Assembly: GCA_027886175.1 (NCBI GenBank)
Contig: JAJNNQ010000011.1
Coordinates: forward strand, 5,704,001-5,768,000
DNA: 64,000 nt
Source: Phylloscopus collybita
Lineage: Eukaryota; Chordata; Aves; Passeriformes; Phylloscopidae
Direction: 5' to 3'
The notes below the pieces were generated by a model that saw only the letters and a program-made list of their open reading frames with translations, had not been told where the DNA came from and did not search any database. The position numbers and the translations under genes were made by a program. Below, piece by piece: positions 10,740-22,878 of the stretch (position 1 is the first letter of the stretch; each line of letters begins with the position of its first letter).

Positions 10740-11271
10740 CGCCGGGGCCGCTCCTCAGCCGAGGTTTCCGAGCAATGCCGGAGCTCCGCGAAATGGAGGC
10801 GAGACCGTGCTCCGGGCAGAGCCCGCCTCTCCTCGGGATTGGCTGGATCTGCCGTCACTCTTCTTTCTCGTGCGCTGATTGGGCAGAGAGGAGACAAGCA
10901 CAGCCCCCGGTGCCTCCCGCCGGGGCCGGGCTGGCTCCACCCCCCGGGGCCGCCGCTCTGCGGAGCCTGTCAATCAACGCCGACGGGCACTTAGCCACGC
11001 CCACCGAGGGGTGACAGTGGGGGTGGGTTCACTGTGCCGTGTGCAGAGCCCGCCCCTCGTTCGCTGCCATTGGCCGATGGTGCCGTCACTCTTGGTTTCC
11101 CTGCGCGTTGATTGGGCACAGCGGGGAGAAGCGCGGCGCCCGTTCCGGCCCGTGGCTGGGCTTGACTTTGCGAAGGCGCCATTTTCGGATCCTCAGTGCG
11201 GGCCCGGGAGCTGCGGCAGCGACCGGAGCCCTGTGAAGCGGCGGCGGAGCTCGGAGGCGGCCCCGGCGCAG
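10740..11271 (+). promoter_or_regulatory. CpG island between orphan gene 2 (-) and zinc-finger gene A (+)
   Basis: Two tandem promoter modules (10,837-10,893 and 11,068-11,128) each contain an inverted CCAAT box (ATTGG), a CRE half site (CCGTCAC) and a second TGATTGG about 20 bases further on. A YY1-like GGCGCCATTTTCGG follows at about 11,176. A noncoding exon then ends GCGCAG at 11,271 before GTGGGAG, a good donor. Orphan gene 2 starts leftwards at 10,487, so the island probably drives both genes. The modules recur at five other places in the window. Confidence 0.6.
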
Positions 11272-14200
11272 GTGGGAGCCGCGCTGGGTTGTGCCGGGGC
11301 TCGGGGCTGGCTGCGGGCGGAGGGGGCGGCAGGGGGCTCTGGCTGTGGCTGGGTTGTGCCGTGTCCGCGCCGTGTTCCCCGTGGCCTGAGGGCGCTGCGG
11401 GAGCGGCTGCCCGCGGTCTCCTTCCCGCGGGTGCCTGGGCTAAGAGATAATCTGATCGCAGCATCGATGGGAAATGTCGCGGTCCTCGTTTGAGTGGATT
11501 GAGTGGTTCTTATTTCGAGGACAGCTTGTAATCTAATGATGCAATTCAAATTATAAATGCCTTCTCTGGCTCCTGATCTGAATTCCTTGGGGTCCCAGGA
11601 GCTGCTCCGTGGTGTTGTAGGATTTGTTCTGGTGGCCGTTTCATCTTTTCCCCATTTCTGAGGCGCTCCCTCCTGCATGGGCTGCGTCAATTGGCCGCTT
11701 TTCTCTGATTAAATGGTAAATTTTGATTTCCAGCTGATTTGGGTGAACTTGCAGTAGCTAAAAACACCCAGAGGTCTGATAGCCCTGTACAGCACAGACA
11801 ATGCCAGCACATGTTAGAGTGGGGAGAAGGATGATTCCCCCCCACAGACACTTTTTTACGTGAAGTTTTCATAACAATCTCCGTTTGATGTTTTCCTTTG
11901 CAATTGAACCCATTTCTGTGGCAGAGTCAGAGATCCTCACTCTGGGCTCTGCCTTTAGCTGTGCAGATTCTGTCTTTGTGAGCAGGCAGAGCTTGGGCTG
12001 AGGGACAGAGGGAATCAGCCCAATTCCTGCCCCAGGCAAGGAGCCCCTGGTGCATTGTCCACACTTTTCCCCAGCAGGGTTAATTTGCATTTCTAAAGCT
12101 CCTCTCCTGCCTGCCTGGAACTGGAGCTTCTCTTCCTGGGCAGCCACTGAATGACTCCCATTTAGCCCTTAGGCAGTCTGGGTTTTCTCTTTTTTTCTTT
12201 TTTTTTTTTTCTTTACATAGTCTATTAACTTTTTATTCGTTATAGGTCATCTTTAAAGGCTCTTCTGGTTTTCCAAATGTAATCTGAAGGTGAACTTTGA
12301 AAAACAAATATACCAAAATTTTCTGATCACTGACAGCCACGCACAAACACACACAAAAACATTCCAAAGCAATAAAGGTTTTTCTCCTTCTTCTCCTAAG
12401 ACTAAAACTTGATTCTCACAGCCCTGTCCGAACCCTAACTACAATATAAATGTAGGATATTGCAAAAAAATTATTCTAATGGTAATCTTGTCACTGAAAC
12501 TGTGGGAAAACCCAACACTCTCCACCAATATCTTTAGTGTCAGAGAGTCAAGGCATCACTTGATTCTGGCCAGGATGGGCAACAGAAATCATTTCACCCA
12601 CACATAGCCCGGTGTGCAGAGAAAATCATTCCATGACATGTGAGCTTTACTGGGATTTTCCTAAACTTTTTACAGTCTGAACCCATAGAAATCCCTTGGT
12701 TTGATGTTCATTGCTTCCAAGTTGCTGAGGTCTCAGGATTTGATTTCCTGTGGGACCCGGATTCCTTTTCCTCTGATGTTAATCAGGTCTGCACTGCTGG
12801 AATTCCTTCTCAGCCTTTTCCAGCCCAGGTGTCTGCAGCTCTTCCAGGGGCAGTGTCTGGGGTGGGTGTTGGTTGCTGGTTGCTGATGGTCGTTGATGTT
12901 TTGTTGATGGTCGTTCTCTCTGTGGGGATCTTTTGGGCTCTTCCCAGTCTGGTGAGATGTTCAACTCATCTCTGCTGAGTGCTGTAACATCCCTTCAAAT
13001 AAAACCTTGAAAATTCCTTTCCCCGGGGCAAAGGCCAACCGAGGCTGAGTGGAGAAATGAAATCAAAAACAATTTTAAAGTCGGTCTATTTTGCACCCAT
13101 CTAAGCCCAGCCAGCCCAGAGTGTGAGTGTGGCTGAGGCCCAGAGTGGAATTCTCCCGGTGTCTCCCCAGCCCCTGTGGCAGTGCAGGCACAGAAAGCCC
13201 TGAAGCTGCAGCAGTGGCAGCAAGGATTGGCCCGCAGTGCCTGGAGATGCCAAGGGAGGGTGCCCAGGCAGAGCATTCCAGCAGAGGATCTGTGGGCAGG
13301 CACAGGGGCTTCCCCCGCTGTGGAGCCCTGGCTGCTGCTCCCTTGCCTTCAGTGCAGGCTCAGCCGTGGGGAATTGCAGGATCAGGACTGCACAGTCAGG
13401 AATTGTAAAGCAGGTTTGTTTTATTCCTGTTGGGACACCTACGGCATCTTTCCTCCACTGATGCCGACCTGGTGGAGACAGGTTCCAGGTTTAAATGCAC
13501 TCAGACCCCACAGAGCTGCACCTCCCTGCCCACCCATCCTTTGCCCATTCTCTGCCTTCTTGCTCTTTATATTACAATCAGCCTTTTGTGGTGCCACGCC
13601 TTCTGGTGGTCGCTGGCAGGGGTGTCCTGATGAGGTCAGAATTCTTCCTCGGTGTTCACTCTTTGATCTCCCTCTCTGAGCAGGTGCAGAGAAGGTTTGG
13701 GGAATTCCCAGGTCAGTTTGTCCTGGCTGAAACCAGCAGCCTGGTTCTTGCTGGTTTTTTAATCAACTGGTTCTGCTTTATCGGGTCCTCACAATACCTA
13801 AGTCCCGCTTCAGTGAGTTTTAACAACACATCTTCTCTCTGTGGCCTTTACCTGGCACCCAAATTCCTTTGGATTCTGTTCATGGGTCCGACCTTACAAG
13901 TTACACTCCTATGTCTTCTGGTACAACTTGTTTCTCTTCTTTTACACAATTGCTAAATGAGCTGTATATATTTCTGTTCTCCCCTTCACCTGTTTAAGCA
14001 CTTTATATGTTTCTAAAATTCTGAATTTTCATATCCATCTACATTTCCCATATCAGCAGCTTCCCATCCTGCTCCTCCTTCCCACTCCTTGGGCAGGACC
14101 CAATGTCCTGGTTGGATGTTGTCAGCAGCAAAGTCCCAAGGTGGGTGTGTCCCATGAATATCTCACAGCCCCGGCCCAAATCTCTCTCACGTGGATGCAG

Positions 14201-14600
14201 CCATGGGTTTCTTCCCAGCCCCCTGTGCAGGCTGTTCCAGCAGGAGGCTGGGTTAAACCCTTCCCCTCTCCTCAATTCTAAATCCTCCTGTGCCACTGAA
14301 CAAGTTCCATCCTGTAATAACCCAGCACTGCTCACCCCTTTAGAAGCTCTTGTGGTTCTCAAAGCTTTGAGTTGGTGCCAGACTTGTGGAGATTCTCCTG
14401 CCATCAGCTGTCAGGCCTCAGTTCCCCTTCAGGCTGTGGCTGCACAATTCTGCAGACAATGAGGCCACTCTCTGGCCACTGGGTTCAGCATTTTAGCCCA
14501 GGAATTCCTTTGGCCTGGCTCTGTTTAACATCCACATACAATTCAAATTCTTTTTTCCTTTCAGTGCAGTCCAGGGCAGGAGCCTCAGTTAATCTGCTTT
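11272..14600 (+). other. Intron of zinc-finger gene A; duplicated non-coding sequence
   Basis: No exon is recognised. 11,440-12,300 is an inverted copy of 31,750-32,640. A T-rich tract at 12,189-12,215 corresponds to the A-rich tract at 31,833-31,892. 12,900-14,600 is absent from the sister unit B and may include decayed 3' pol sequence on the minus strand, but I could not identify a domain there. Confidence 0.45.
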
Positions 14601-15690
14601 TTAACGCTTAAAGTTCTGCTTTCCCTCTGGGCTCCATCCATCCAGTTTCCTGAGAGACCCCTGGCTCCAAAAGCCCTGCCTTTCCCAGGGGCTCAAGAAC
14701 AGGCTGTGAGCCCTTCCTTCCCTCCCTGGGAATAGGGGATTGCTTTTAGACCCCACTTGTCCTGGTGGCTTCAGAGGAATTTGGAGAGGCTGGGGATCTG
14801 ATTTTCCCAATTTCCCTGGGGCTGCCCACACTTCTGGGTTCACTTCAGCCCAGGCCTTGCCAGACATTTGTCACAGAGGTACAGGAGAACTAGCCTCTGT
14901 GTCACCTTTGACAATATTAATTTGCATTCCTAATTTAGCCAACAAATCCCTTCCCAGTAAATGACAATCACATTTAGAAGCAATTGTAAATTCCTGCATT
15001 TCCATCCCCACATCTGCTAATAGAGGTTGGATAAAACACAGCTGCTCATCTTTCCCACTTATTTTCAGAATAATCAAATACATTTTTGGCCTTTTCCCCC
15101 CTTAGGTGTGAGATTGAGAGTGGATGGAGAGGCCCCTGTGTCTGTGAGGAAAGGCCTCCTGTCGATGCAGAGCCACCCTGAATGTTCTCCAGGGCTCCAG
15201 TGCGGTGGGTCCCTGGTGTGATGGGAGCTCTGCCACCCCTCCCAGTCCATGTCCCTGCAGGGGTGGACTTGCTGGTGGTGAGGGTGCTGCTGTCTGTGCT
15301 TGCAGTGACCTTGTGGCCTGCAGCTGGCAGCCTGATTCCTTGCCAGGGGCTGTTTGGGTGGGCTCTCCCCTGCCCAGGAGAGCAATGCCTCTGCCAGGTC
15401 CTTGTGGCCGAGCCGGTGCCCTGGGTGCTGGGGCCCCCTTGGGCCCTGGGCTTGATCCCTCAGGGGCTGTAGAAACTCTGCCATGGACTTTGCCTTCCCC
15501 TTGGCCTTTTCCTCCTCCCTTCTTGCCTTCCCCTGCTGTGCCTTTGTGACCAAGTGCTGCAGGGGCTTCTTCTGCCCCTCCTGCAGCCCCCCTGAGTGCC
15601 TGTGGGTGCTCATCCTCTGACAGCTGCTGAGCTTTCTGCAAAAACATTCATTTCTGCAGGGACCCAAATAAAGTCATTCAAGGATAATCT
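14600..15690 (-). mobile_element. Decayed gag-protease-RT fragment of a gammaretrovirus-like ERV
   Basis: Read on the minus strand the order is: gag nucleocapsid with a degenerate CCHC box; then a protease segment with the aspartyl motif DTG (15,134-15,142) and the C-terminal LLGRDLLAKLG pattern typical of gammaretroviral proteases; then the RT N-terminus (LQIPLKPP near 14,770). The frame changes between the nucleocapsid, protease and RT pieces, so no polyprotein can be made. The RT catalytic YxDD motif is not present. The sister copy at 29,700-31,080 extends slightly further into RT. The family assignment rests on motif order. The element lies antisense inside the zinc-finger A intron. Confidence 0.75.
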
Positions 15691-16200
15691 CGATCATTGC
15701 AGGTGGAATCCACATTTCCCATCTTCTTCTTCTTTTCCATCATCCTTGTTCTTACCACAGCGATTCCTGCTGCTGCTTCTTGCCTTCACCATATTCCTGC
15801 ACACTGCCCTTCACCCTTTTCCTTCCCAGCACACCAACACCATCCATCCCCTGTTGTCCAAATCCCTTCTTGACTTCCCTAATTGCCCCCCTGGGTGTCC
15901 ATGTCCTTAATTACCTCTGGGAGAATGTGCAAACTGCCTCGACATTCTCCCAAGGGACCCTTCAGAGATATTTTGGGATCATCATCCCTTTTGCTGGGAC
16001 CCCTTCCTGGCTTTCCCTTTTCCACCCTGCATGGGTGCCCTGCCATGTTTCCTCCCTGAAGATCCCAGTGTCCTCCCTGATGGGATTTTCAGTGCTCTCT
16101 CCCTGCTGACTCTTCCCAGCCCCCCCGATCTGTCACTCGTCTGTCTCCTGGACACTCTCGGGTCCCCAGTCAATCCTGGGAGCAGGAGGAGAAGGGAAGG
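15690..16200 (+). repeat. Duplicated 5' flank of zinc-finger gene A
   Basis: No gene is recognised. Equivalent sequence lies at 29,290-29,740 (reverse), 36,290-36,780 (+) and 61,600-62,200 (reverse). It contains a CT-rich tract at 15,720-15,770. It connects the gag debris with the Arg-rich exon of the zinc-finger gene. Confidence 0.6.
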
Positions 16201-16210
16201 AGAAGCAGGG

Positions 16211-17726
16211 ATGAAGAACAAAATGGTGAAAGGATGCACGTGGGAGGAGAAGGTGGGATTGTGCAGGAGAAGGAGGAACAGTCGGAGGAAGAGGAGTGTG
16301 AGGAAGAGTAGGGACACAGGAGGAGGAGGAGGAGCAGGAAGAGGAGGCAGCACAAGGTTCCACCCCTCCCTGGATCTGCAGCCTCCCCCAGCCCTGGGAG
16401 CGTTGCCCCCCCACATGCAGCAGGTGAGCGGGGAGGGGGATCCAGGATTTTCCTGGGAGTGAATCTTGGTGTTTCTGAGCTTTATTGGGCTAAATGTTGG
16501 TGCTTTGGGTTTTTGCAAGGGGGTGAACCTTTATGTTTTAGAAGAGGTTTTGTCTGTGTCTTGATGTTTGGAGGACTTTTTGGGGTGAATCTTGGTGTTG
16601 TGGAGGTTCTTACAGACACAAGGTGCACAAGATTTCCTTAGAGCACCTTGGGCAAGGAGGAACCCCCAGCCTAAGGCGCTCTCCTTTTTTTTTCCTTCTA
16701 AACCAGGATTTTTCATTCCCAAGGAGTGTCCGGATGGAGGAGGAGGAAAAGCCCTGGAGATCCCACAGGAGGAGGGGCTGCAAACCCAGCCCAGGGAGCT
16801 GCGAGGAGGAAAGACCCCCCCTGTGCCAGGAGGGCGGCCGGAGATCCAACCGGAGCTCAGAGCTGGAGGAGAAGCCTGATGGAGGGGAGAAGCCCCACAA
16901 GTGCTTGGAATGTGGGAAGGGCTTCAGCTACAGGTCCGAGCTGATCCAGCACCAGGTGATCCACACTGGGGAACGGCCCTATGAGTGTGGGGAGTGTGGG
17001 ATGAGCTTCAAGCTGAGGTCTCATCTGATTCAGCACAAGAGAATCCACACTGGGGAAAAGCCCTACAAGTGTGGGGAATGTGGGATGAGCTTTATCCGGA
17101 AGGACAAGCTTAGGCAACACCAGATGATCCACACTGGGGAAAAACCCTGCAAGTGTGGGGAGTGTGGGAAGAGCTTCAGAGTAAGCTCAGCCCTGATCCG
17201 GCACCAGGTGATCCACACGGGGGAACGGCCCTATGAGTGTGGGGCGTGTGGGATGAGCTTCAATCTGAAGGACAAACTCAGGAAACACCAGAAGATCCAC
17301 ACTGGGAAAAAGCCCTACAAGTGTGGGGAGTGTGGGAAGAGCTTCAGAGAAAGCTCAGACCTGCTTCAGCACCAGGTGATCCACACTGGGGAACGGCCCT
17401 ACACCTGCTTGGAATGTGGGAAGGGCTTTAGAAGCAGCTCTCACCTGAGAATACACCAGCTCATCCACACTGGGGAGAGGCCCTATGAGTGTCCCGAGTG
17501 TGGGAAGAGGTTTCACACCAGCTCCACTCTCCTCGTCCATCAGCGGATTCACACGGAGGAGAGGCCCTTCCGCTGCCCCGACTGCGGGAAGGGCTTCAAG
17601 CAGAACTCTGCCCTCATCAGGCACCGGCGCATCCACACCGGGGAGAGGCCCTACGAGTGTCCTGAGTGTGGGAAGAGCTTCTCCAGGAGCTCTCACTTGA
17701 CCAGACACCAGCGGAGCCACCACTAA
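16211..17726 (+). CDS. C2H2 zinc-finger protein A, 10 fingers
   Basis: This is a probable nuclear DNA-binding protein. Two coding exons are proposed. The first is 16,211-16,423, starting MKNK, Arg-rich ([11 protein letters not shown], a likely nuclear signal) and ending MQQ before GTGAGC. The second is 16,707-17,726, after a T-rich tract and CCAG, in phase 0; together they predict 410 residues. The terminal exon has a basic/acidic leader (MEEEEKP), then ten consecutive Krueppel-type fingers joined by TGE(R/K)P linkers. Helix residues -1 to 6 are YRSELIQ, LRSHLIQ, RKDKLRQ, VSSALIR, LKDKLRK, ESSDLLQ, SSSHLRI, TSSTLLV, QNSALIR, RSSHLTR. No KRAB, SCAN or BTB domain is seen. The same two-exon structure is kept in genes C and D, which supports it. 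The start upstream of MQQ is uncertain. The CpG exon at 11.2 kb is the likely 5' UTR. Confidence 0.8.
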
Positions 17727-18350
17727 TGGAAGCGCTGGGAGTGCCCTGAGAGCGGGGAGAGCTTCGTGCGCTGCTCCAGCTCCATCCCCCTTGGGAGGAT
17801 CGGCGTTGGATGATCCCCAGTGACCTCCGTTGGCCAGAGCTCTGGTGACCAGGGGTCCTGGTGATCCCTGTTGGGAAGACACCTGACTGGGGGGCCTCCA
17901 CATCTTCCTGTCTCCCCGTAGGCACCTGGATGAACACAGGGGGAGGAACATCCATCGGGACACAGACCGACGCTGGGAATTCCTTGAGGAGAATGGATTT
18001 GTTGACTTTCAATCTCAGAAAATCTTTTGTGTTCAATCCTATCTTCTGGGGCATCAGTGAATGCTGGATTATCTTGGAGGTCTTTTCCAACCTCAAGGAT
18101 TCCATAATTTTGATTTCCTATTGCCTGAGGGTGTCTTCTGCAGGCAAATGCTGATGAACTGGGGCAAAGATCAAGGTTTTGAAGACAGTGGGGTGGAAAC
18201 CCCTCCAATAAAGGTTCTTCCCTCCCACACAAGCATGTGGATCCTCAGCTGGCACAGACACAGAAATCGTTTTCTTTTGGCCTTGATTTGCTTTTCATTT
18301 CTCTTTATCCCTTTAAAAACATCTGACACTGGGGTAAAATGAGGACATTG
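17727..18350 (+). other. 3' flank of zinc-finger gene A with a relic finger
   Basis: Directly after the TAA, an open stretch reads as a decayed extra finger (WECPESG then SFVRCSSS), in which the second zinc Cys is Ser and the His pair is gone. The same relic follows the stop in genes B, C and D and in the 4.1-kb pseudogene, so it was present in their ancestor. The rest matches 38,025-38,600. AATAAAGG near 18,208 is a candidate polyadenylation signal. Confidence 0.6.
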
Positions 18351-19060
18351 AACTAAGACCTGGGTGGGGACATGGGGGGACATAGACATGGAGAGTGACA
18401 TGGGGACACATGGACATGGAGGGGGCCGTGGCCATTCCTGGGGACACAGGGGGACACGGGCTCAGATGGAGATGTGGGGGACAATGACAGGGATGGAAAC
18501 GTGGTGGGGAGACAGCCATGGGTGAGGAGGCCATGGTGGGACATGGCCAGTGACGTGGGGACATGGCCATGGCCGGTGCCATGGGGGGAACTTGTAGGGG
18601 CTGTGGGGGATGCTGGGTGTGAGGGAGTTGAGGGTTCCTGGGAGGGACTTGGGGCTTGCTGAGGGCTTTGGGGACCCCAGGACGAGCGGCTCCGGCTGCG
18701 CTGGAAGACCCTGGCGGAGGTTCTGGGGCAGCTGCTCAAGGAGCCCCTGACCTGGAGCCCCAGCCGGACATTGGGGTCCTGGAAGGGAATGAAGGTCCTT
18801 GTCCCCAGGAGGGAAATCCCAGCAGCCCCAGGGTGTTGGGGGTGGCTGAGAGGCCACAAGAGGGAGGGGAAAGCCAGACAGAGCTGTCCCTGTCCAAAAC
18901 AGCCCCCCCAAAATCCCCAAACTCATGGATTCTTTGCAGGAAAAAGCTGCCAGGAGGTGCCTTAATTAAGGGAAAGGAGGGATGAAATCCCCAGACTGTG
19001 CATGAGAGGCCTGGAACCCCCAAACCCAAGCATGGGTGTCTTGGGTTATGGAACCAAAAA
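18350..19060 (+). other. GGACATGG-type repeat and a conserved exon-like segment
   Basis: 18,350-18,600 is a degenerate GGGGACATGG-type repeat, also seen at 38,640-38,880. At 18,681, after a CCCCAG acceptor, an open segment starts DERLRLRWKTLAEVLGQLLK; the copy at 38,965 reads DERLQQRLETLGEVMGQLLK. Both stay open for about 35 codons, and the predicted peptide is amphipathic and helical. It may be an exon or an exon relic of an unidentified gene. No partner exon was found. Confidence 0.35.
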
Positions 19061-19499
19061 TGTGTGTTCTGTTTCATCTGTTGTCAGCAGCTGGAGAGAT
19101 GTTTTTCTTTATCTCTTTTAACTCTGGGGGGAGGGGGGCTGATGCTTTCTGATAACGGGCCAGCTGTTCAAACCAGGTGGGGCAGTGGTTCTTATCTCTT
19201 TCACCACCTGTCCACCCTCCAGGGGATATCTTCTGCTAATGGGCCATGAAGGCTCAGCAGTGACAGGACACATTCCATCATCCCATTGGGAGATGCTCCA
19301 CCCAGTGTGGGAGGAGCCAACCATTCCTACCTGGATTGATCCCAGCTGGTTCTGGGGTCCGCAGCTGGGACCCAGGAGGCTTCGAGCCACCCAAAAGGTA
19401 TCTCGTTAGAGACACCCTGGGTGGTCAAAGTAACTCCTCAGCTGGTAGAGAAGGCCTCAGCAGGGGGGCAGAGCAGTGATTCTCCGCTCTTGTGATTTC

Positions 19500-19770
19500 T
19501 CAGCTCAGTGATTGTCAGCTTCTGCCCTTGCGAGGTAGCTTCTCTCTTAGCCAGCCCGGGAAGGAGAGAGTGAGGGTCCGTTTGGCAATTCCGCATAAGG
19601 TAACTTTATTGCAAAGTTCCAGGCGAAGGGAGCCAGGGACGGGTACCCTAGGGGCTATGGAACTCAAGGGGTTTTTATGGGGAACTAAGGTGGGAGGGGA
19701 AGGGGTACAAAGCCAATAGTTTGCAACAGATCTACATAAAATCTCGTAGGGGATTGTGGTCCTCATTTTT
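19500..19770 (-). mobile_element. LTR-like element (minus)
   Basis: On the minus strand a TATA-like CCCATAAAAACC (near 19,675) is followed some 65 bases later by GCAATAAAGTTACC (near 19,605). This is the spacing expected for an LTR. The ends were not set. It lies just downstream of PAK-like pseudogene 1. 19,080-19,500 holds nothing I recognise. Confidence 0.4.
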
Positions 19771-19906
19771 GGTCGCCGTAACCAAAAGACTGGCTGTTAT
19801 CTTAAGGCTCTGGCAGAGGTAGTTGTGCAATTCTTCTTATCTCCTCCAAGGCAGAGCCACTGGAGCCTTGTCCACCCCCACAGCTGGTCATGGAGAAATA
19901 GATCAA

Positions 19907-22878
19907 CTATGAACGCCCCATTCTTCTCTTCTCTTTCTGCTCTTTCACCACAATGATCAGCAGCACCAGGGTGGATGTGACCATGGCCTCTGTTACAAAT
20001 GGATGCTGCAGAAAGGAAAAAAAAACCCCAACAATGAACCATTACTTTTCAGGCTAAGAGCCTCAAAAGCAGGGTAATATTTTTTAAATGAAAGAGGGAT
20101 TGAGTCAGAGTAGGTCAAAGGAGAAACAGTGGGGCAACAGTGGCACAGCTTGCTGCAAGAGCTGACAAGTGCCCCGGGCCTGGAAATGTTTCAAGTCTGA
20201 GCATCCTGATCTCTTTCAGGGTGTCTCTGCTCATGGCAGGGCACTTGGAGCAGATGACCTGGACAGGTCCCTGCCAGCCCAGCCCAGTCCAGGATTGCTG
20301 AGTGTTCTCCTTTGAACAGCACCGAGAGCAGAGGTGAGGAGGAGGGGGGCTCATCTGATGCCTGGCACTTGAGTGGAGGAGGAGCTCATCCCTGGGACAC
20401 TGTTCCACCTGCAGCCCCTGGGCATTTTACCTGCAGCAGCTCCTGGGCAGACCAGCGCTGCGCCTCGTCTGTCTGCAGGCAGCAGCTCAGGAAGTGACGC
20501 AGCAAAGATGAGAGGAGCTCGGGCTGCCGCAGCTCTGGGGTCCCTGTTGTGGCGATCAAGCATTTAGCCTGGAGAAAAAGGAAACACGGATCTCTCCCCT
20601 GCTCCTTTCCCTGTGTCTGTAACTGCTCTCCCAGATCCCATTGTTCAAGCTCCACTCTGCAGTGGCAGTTTGTTTCTGCCGTGGCACAGAGGCAGAGATG
20701 CCTTTCCTGGACCAAGAAAAACCCCAAACCCCAGTGCAGCCACAGCTTCTCCAACATCCAGCAGATCTGGCCTTGGCAGCAGATTTCATTGACTGATGCT
20801 GTTAATGAAAACTACATCAGCAAAAGCACCTTAGGAAAGAAAGATGGTCCCTGAGTGTTTCAGCAGCACTGCACAAGAAGCACAAGAGCCTCTGTGGCCT
20901 TCACACCCTCATGTCCATGTTCCAGGCAAGTTTCCCTGTGAGAAGAATGGGGGTGCACTTCTCCTCTTCAAACAACTGTTTTAGAAACTTTGTTAGGTTT
21001 GGGTTTCTTTCCTTCATTTCAGGAAAGATGACACCAGTTCTAAGGTGCTTGTTTCCTGTTAGTAGGGCCATCTCCACAGCCAAAAGAGCTGGAACGACTT
21101 CTAAGCCAAAGCAAAATGTTGCCTGAGCGTGGAGATTGTTTGTGTTGGGTGAGGCTGGAGTTCCCCCAGTGATGCACCCAAACCTACTGCAGATGCTGAT
21201 GTGCTGCAGGGACCTTTTCAGAAAGGGACTGTGGTGGAAGTAGTTCCAGCAGCTGGCAATGGGATTTTGTCCAAGGGCAGACAGAAGGTGGGACAGGTGA
21301 GAAAGACAGCGGGATCAGAGAGTATTGACACCTTACCAAGCAAGGACTTGCTCTCTCATAAGGAGCTTCTCCTTCCACCATTTCAATGCCCACAATCCCA
21401 AAAGACCAGATGTCCACTTTGGGGCCAAAGTGGGCCTTTCACCACTTCAGGAGCCATCCAAGCAGGAGTCCCGATCACCGAGTGCCGTCTGCTCTGCTCA
21501 GAGGTGAGTTGAGCAGAGAAGCCAAAATCAGCTGGGGAGAAAGCAAAGGACTGTTTTGAGTTGAATACTGTGCAAAGAGGAAAGCAAGCAAAAGAATTGC
21601 CCAGGAGAAGTTGGAGAATGTGCTGTTGAATCTCCTGGACAGCTGTCCCTGCTGTTTGCTCAGGACTTTAGCCAAGGCAATATGGCATTGGCCACTTCAA
21701 AAATCCCCCCATTTTTGACACTGCCTCCAGCAGTGGCTTTTGTTCCCTGAAGCTTTGCACTTGTTGCTCCCTCCCTTGGGAAGGGACACACACAGAGCAC
21801 AGCCACTCTGGTCTGCTTGTTCCTTGTGCTAGGTCTGTGCCGCAGCAACCGTGTGGTCAGCTCACAGCAGAGGTCCCTGCAATGCCAGCAGCACCATTTT
21901 TGGGGGGCTGGCAGTCACTCCAAAGCAGTCCCACACCCCACATGTCCCTGGAATGCTGCACCTGACCAGGAGTATACTGACCCAGCTTGACAGAGCCATT
22001 GGTTCTGAGGAGGACGTTGTGGCTCTTCACATCTCTGTGCATGACATGGTTGGAGTGCAGAAAATGCAGTCCTTGCAGGCACTGAGAGAGAAAACAGAAA
22101 GAGGAGGGCAAAAATCCCTGCTGTGATTTCATCACACCAGAAAGGAAACAGCTCTCCAAGATTCCCTCTCCAGGGGAATGGGCAGTAATGGCAGGACACA
22201 GTGCCCTGGAGAGCAGGAGCTTGCTGCTCCTACACCAGCAGAGCAGCACCTTTCTAAAGAAAGGCAGGGCAGCTTTGCAAAGAGCAACAGCAACTGCCCT
22301 TGTAGACTCTCCTGTGCAAAGCAGCCAGAATGACTGCTGCTGCAGTGCATGTGCTCAGAAGTCAAGAGCACTTTGGCTGCACTGCTGACCTTTGCAGCTG
22401 AGCACTGAGAGAAGTGAGTCTCTCTTTTGTCTTTGCTGATTGTTCCAAATGCTGCCACCACCACCTTTGCTTTCACAGGCAAGGAATGCAGTGCAGACAG
22501 GCAAAGGTTTAGGGAGGCAAGATGGAGAAGAGCAAACACAAGAGACAGAGTGAGAATGCAACAGCAGCAGCAAAGAGGACAAGAACAGAGTGCAGTGAGT
22601 GCAGGGGCACTGGCAGGCAGTTCACTTGAGATGCTCCTGCTTGCCCAGAGCATGGCAGCAACACAGAAACAGAGCCTGGCACATGGAATTGCTCCTGTTC
22701 TGAGCCCTTTTCCCAGACAAGCCTGCCCAAGCCCACGGAAGCACAGGTGGGATCCCTCACCTCCCGGCTGACACTTGCAATCTCAGGTTCACACAGCTCA
22801 GCCTCCTTGATGAGATGGTTCAGACTGCCTCCATCCATGTACTCCATAACCAGCCAGAGTTCTTCATGCACAAGGTAG
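19907..22878 (-). pseudogene. PAK-like serine/threonine kinase pseudogene 1
   Basis: Five C-terminal kinase exons of a p21-activated-kinase-like gene can be traced on the minus strand with splice sites. 22,878-22,761 holds the hinge region (LWLVMEYMDGGSL). 22,081-21,982 holds the catalytic loop with HRDVKSHN. 21,531-21,337 holds ADFGF and the APE region. 20,568-20,431 holds GTPELRQPELLSSLL to ELLQ. 20,005-19,907 holds the C-terminus starting HPFVTEAM and ending at TAG. The DFG exon is 195 bp against 197 bp in the second copy; the reading frame breaks near 21,433, before the GPKVDIW motif. The exons for the Gly-rich loop and the VAIK lysine are absent, with an LTR-like repeat at 23.3-23.57 kb in their place. 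Expansion of PAK3-like genes is established for the zebra finch lineage; here both copies are broken. Confidence 0.85.
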
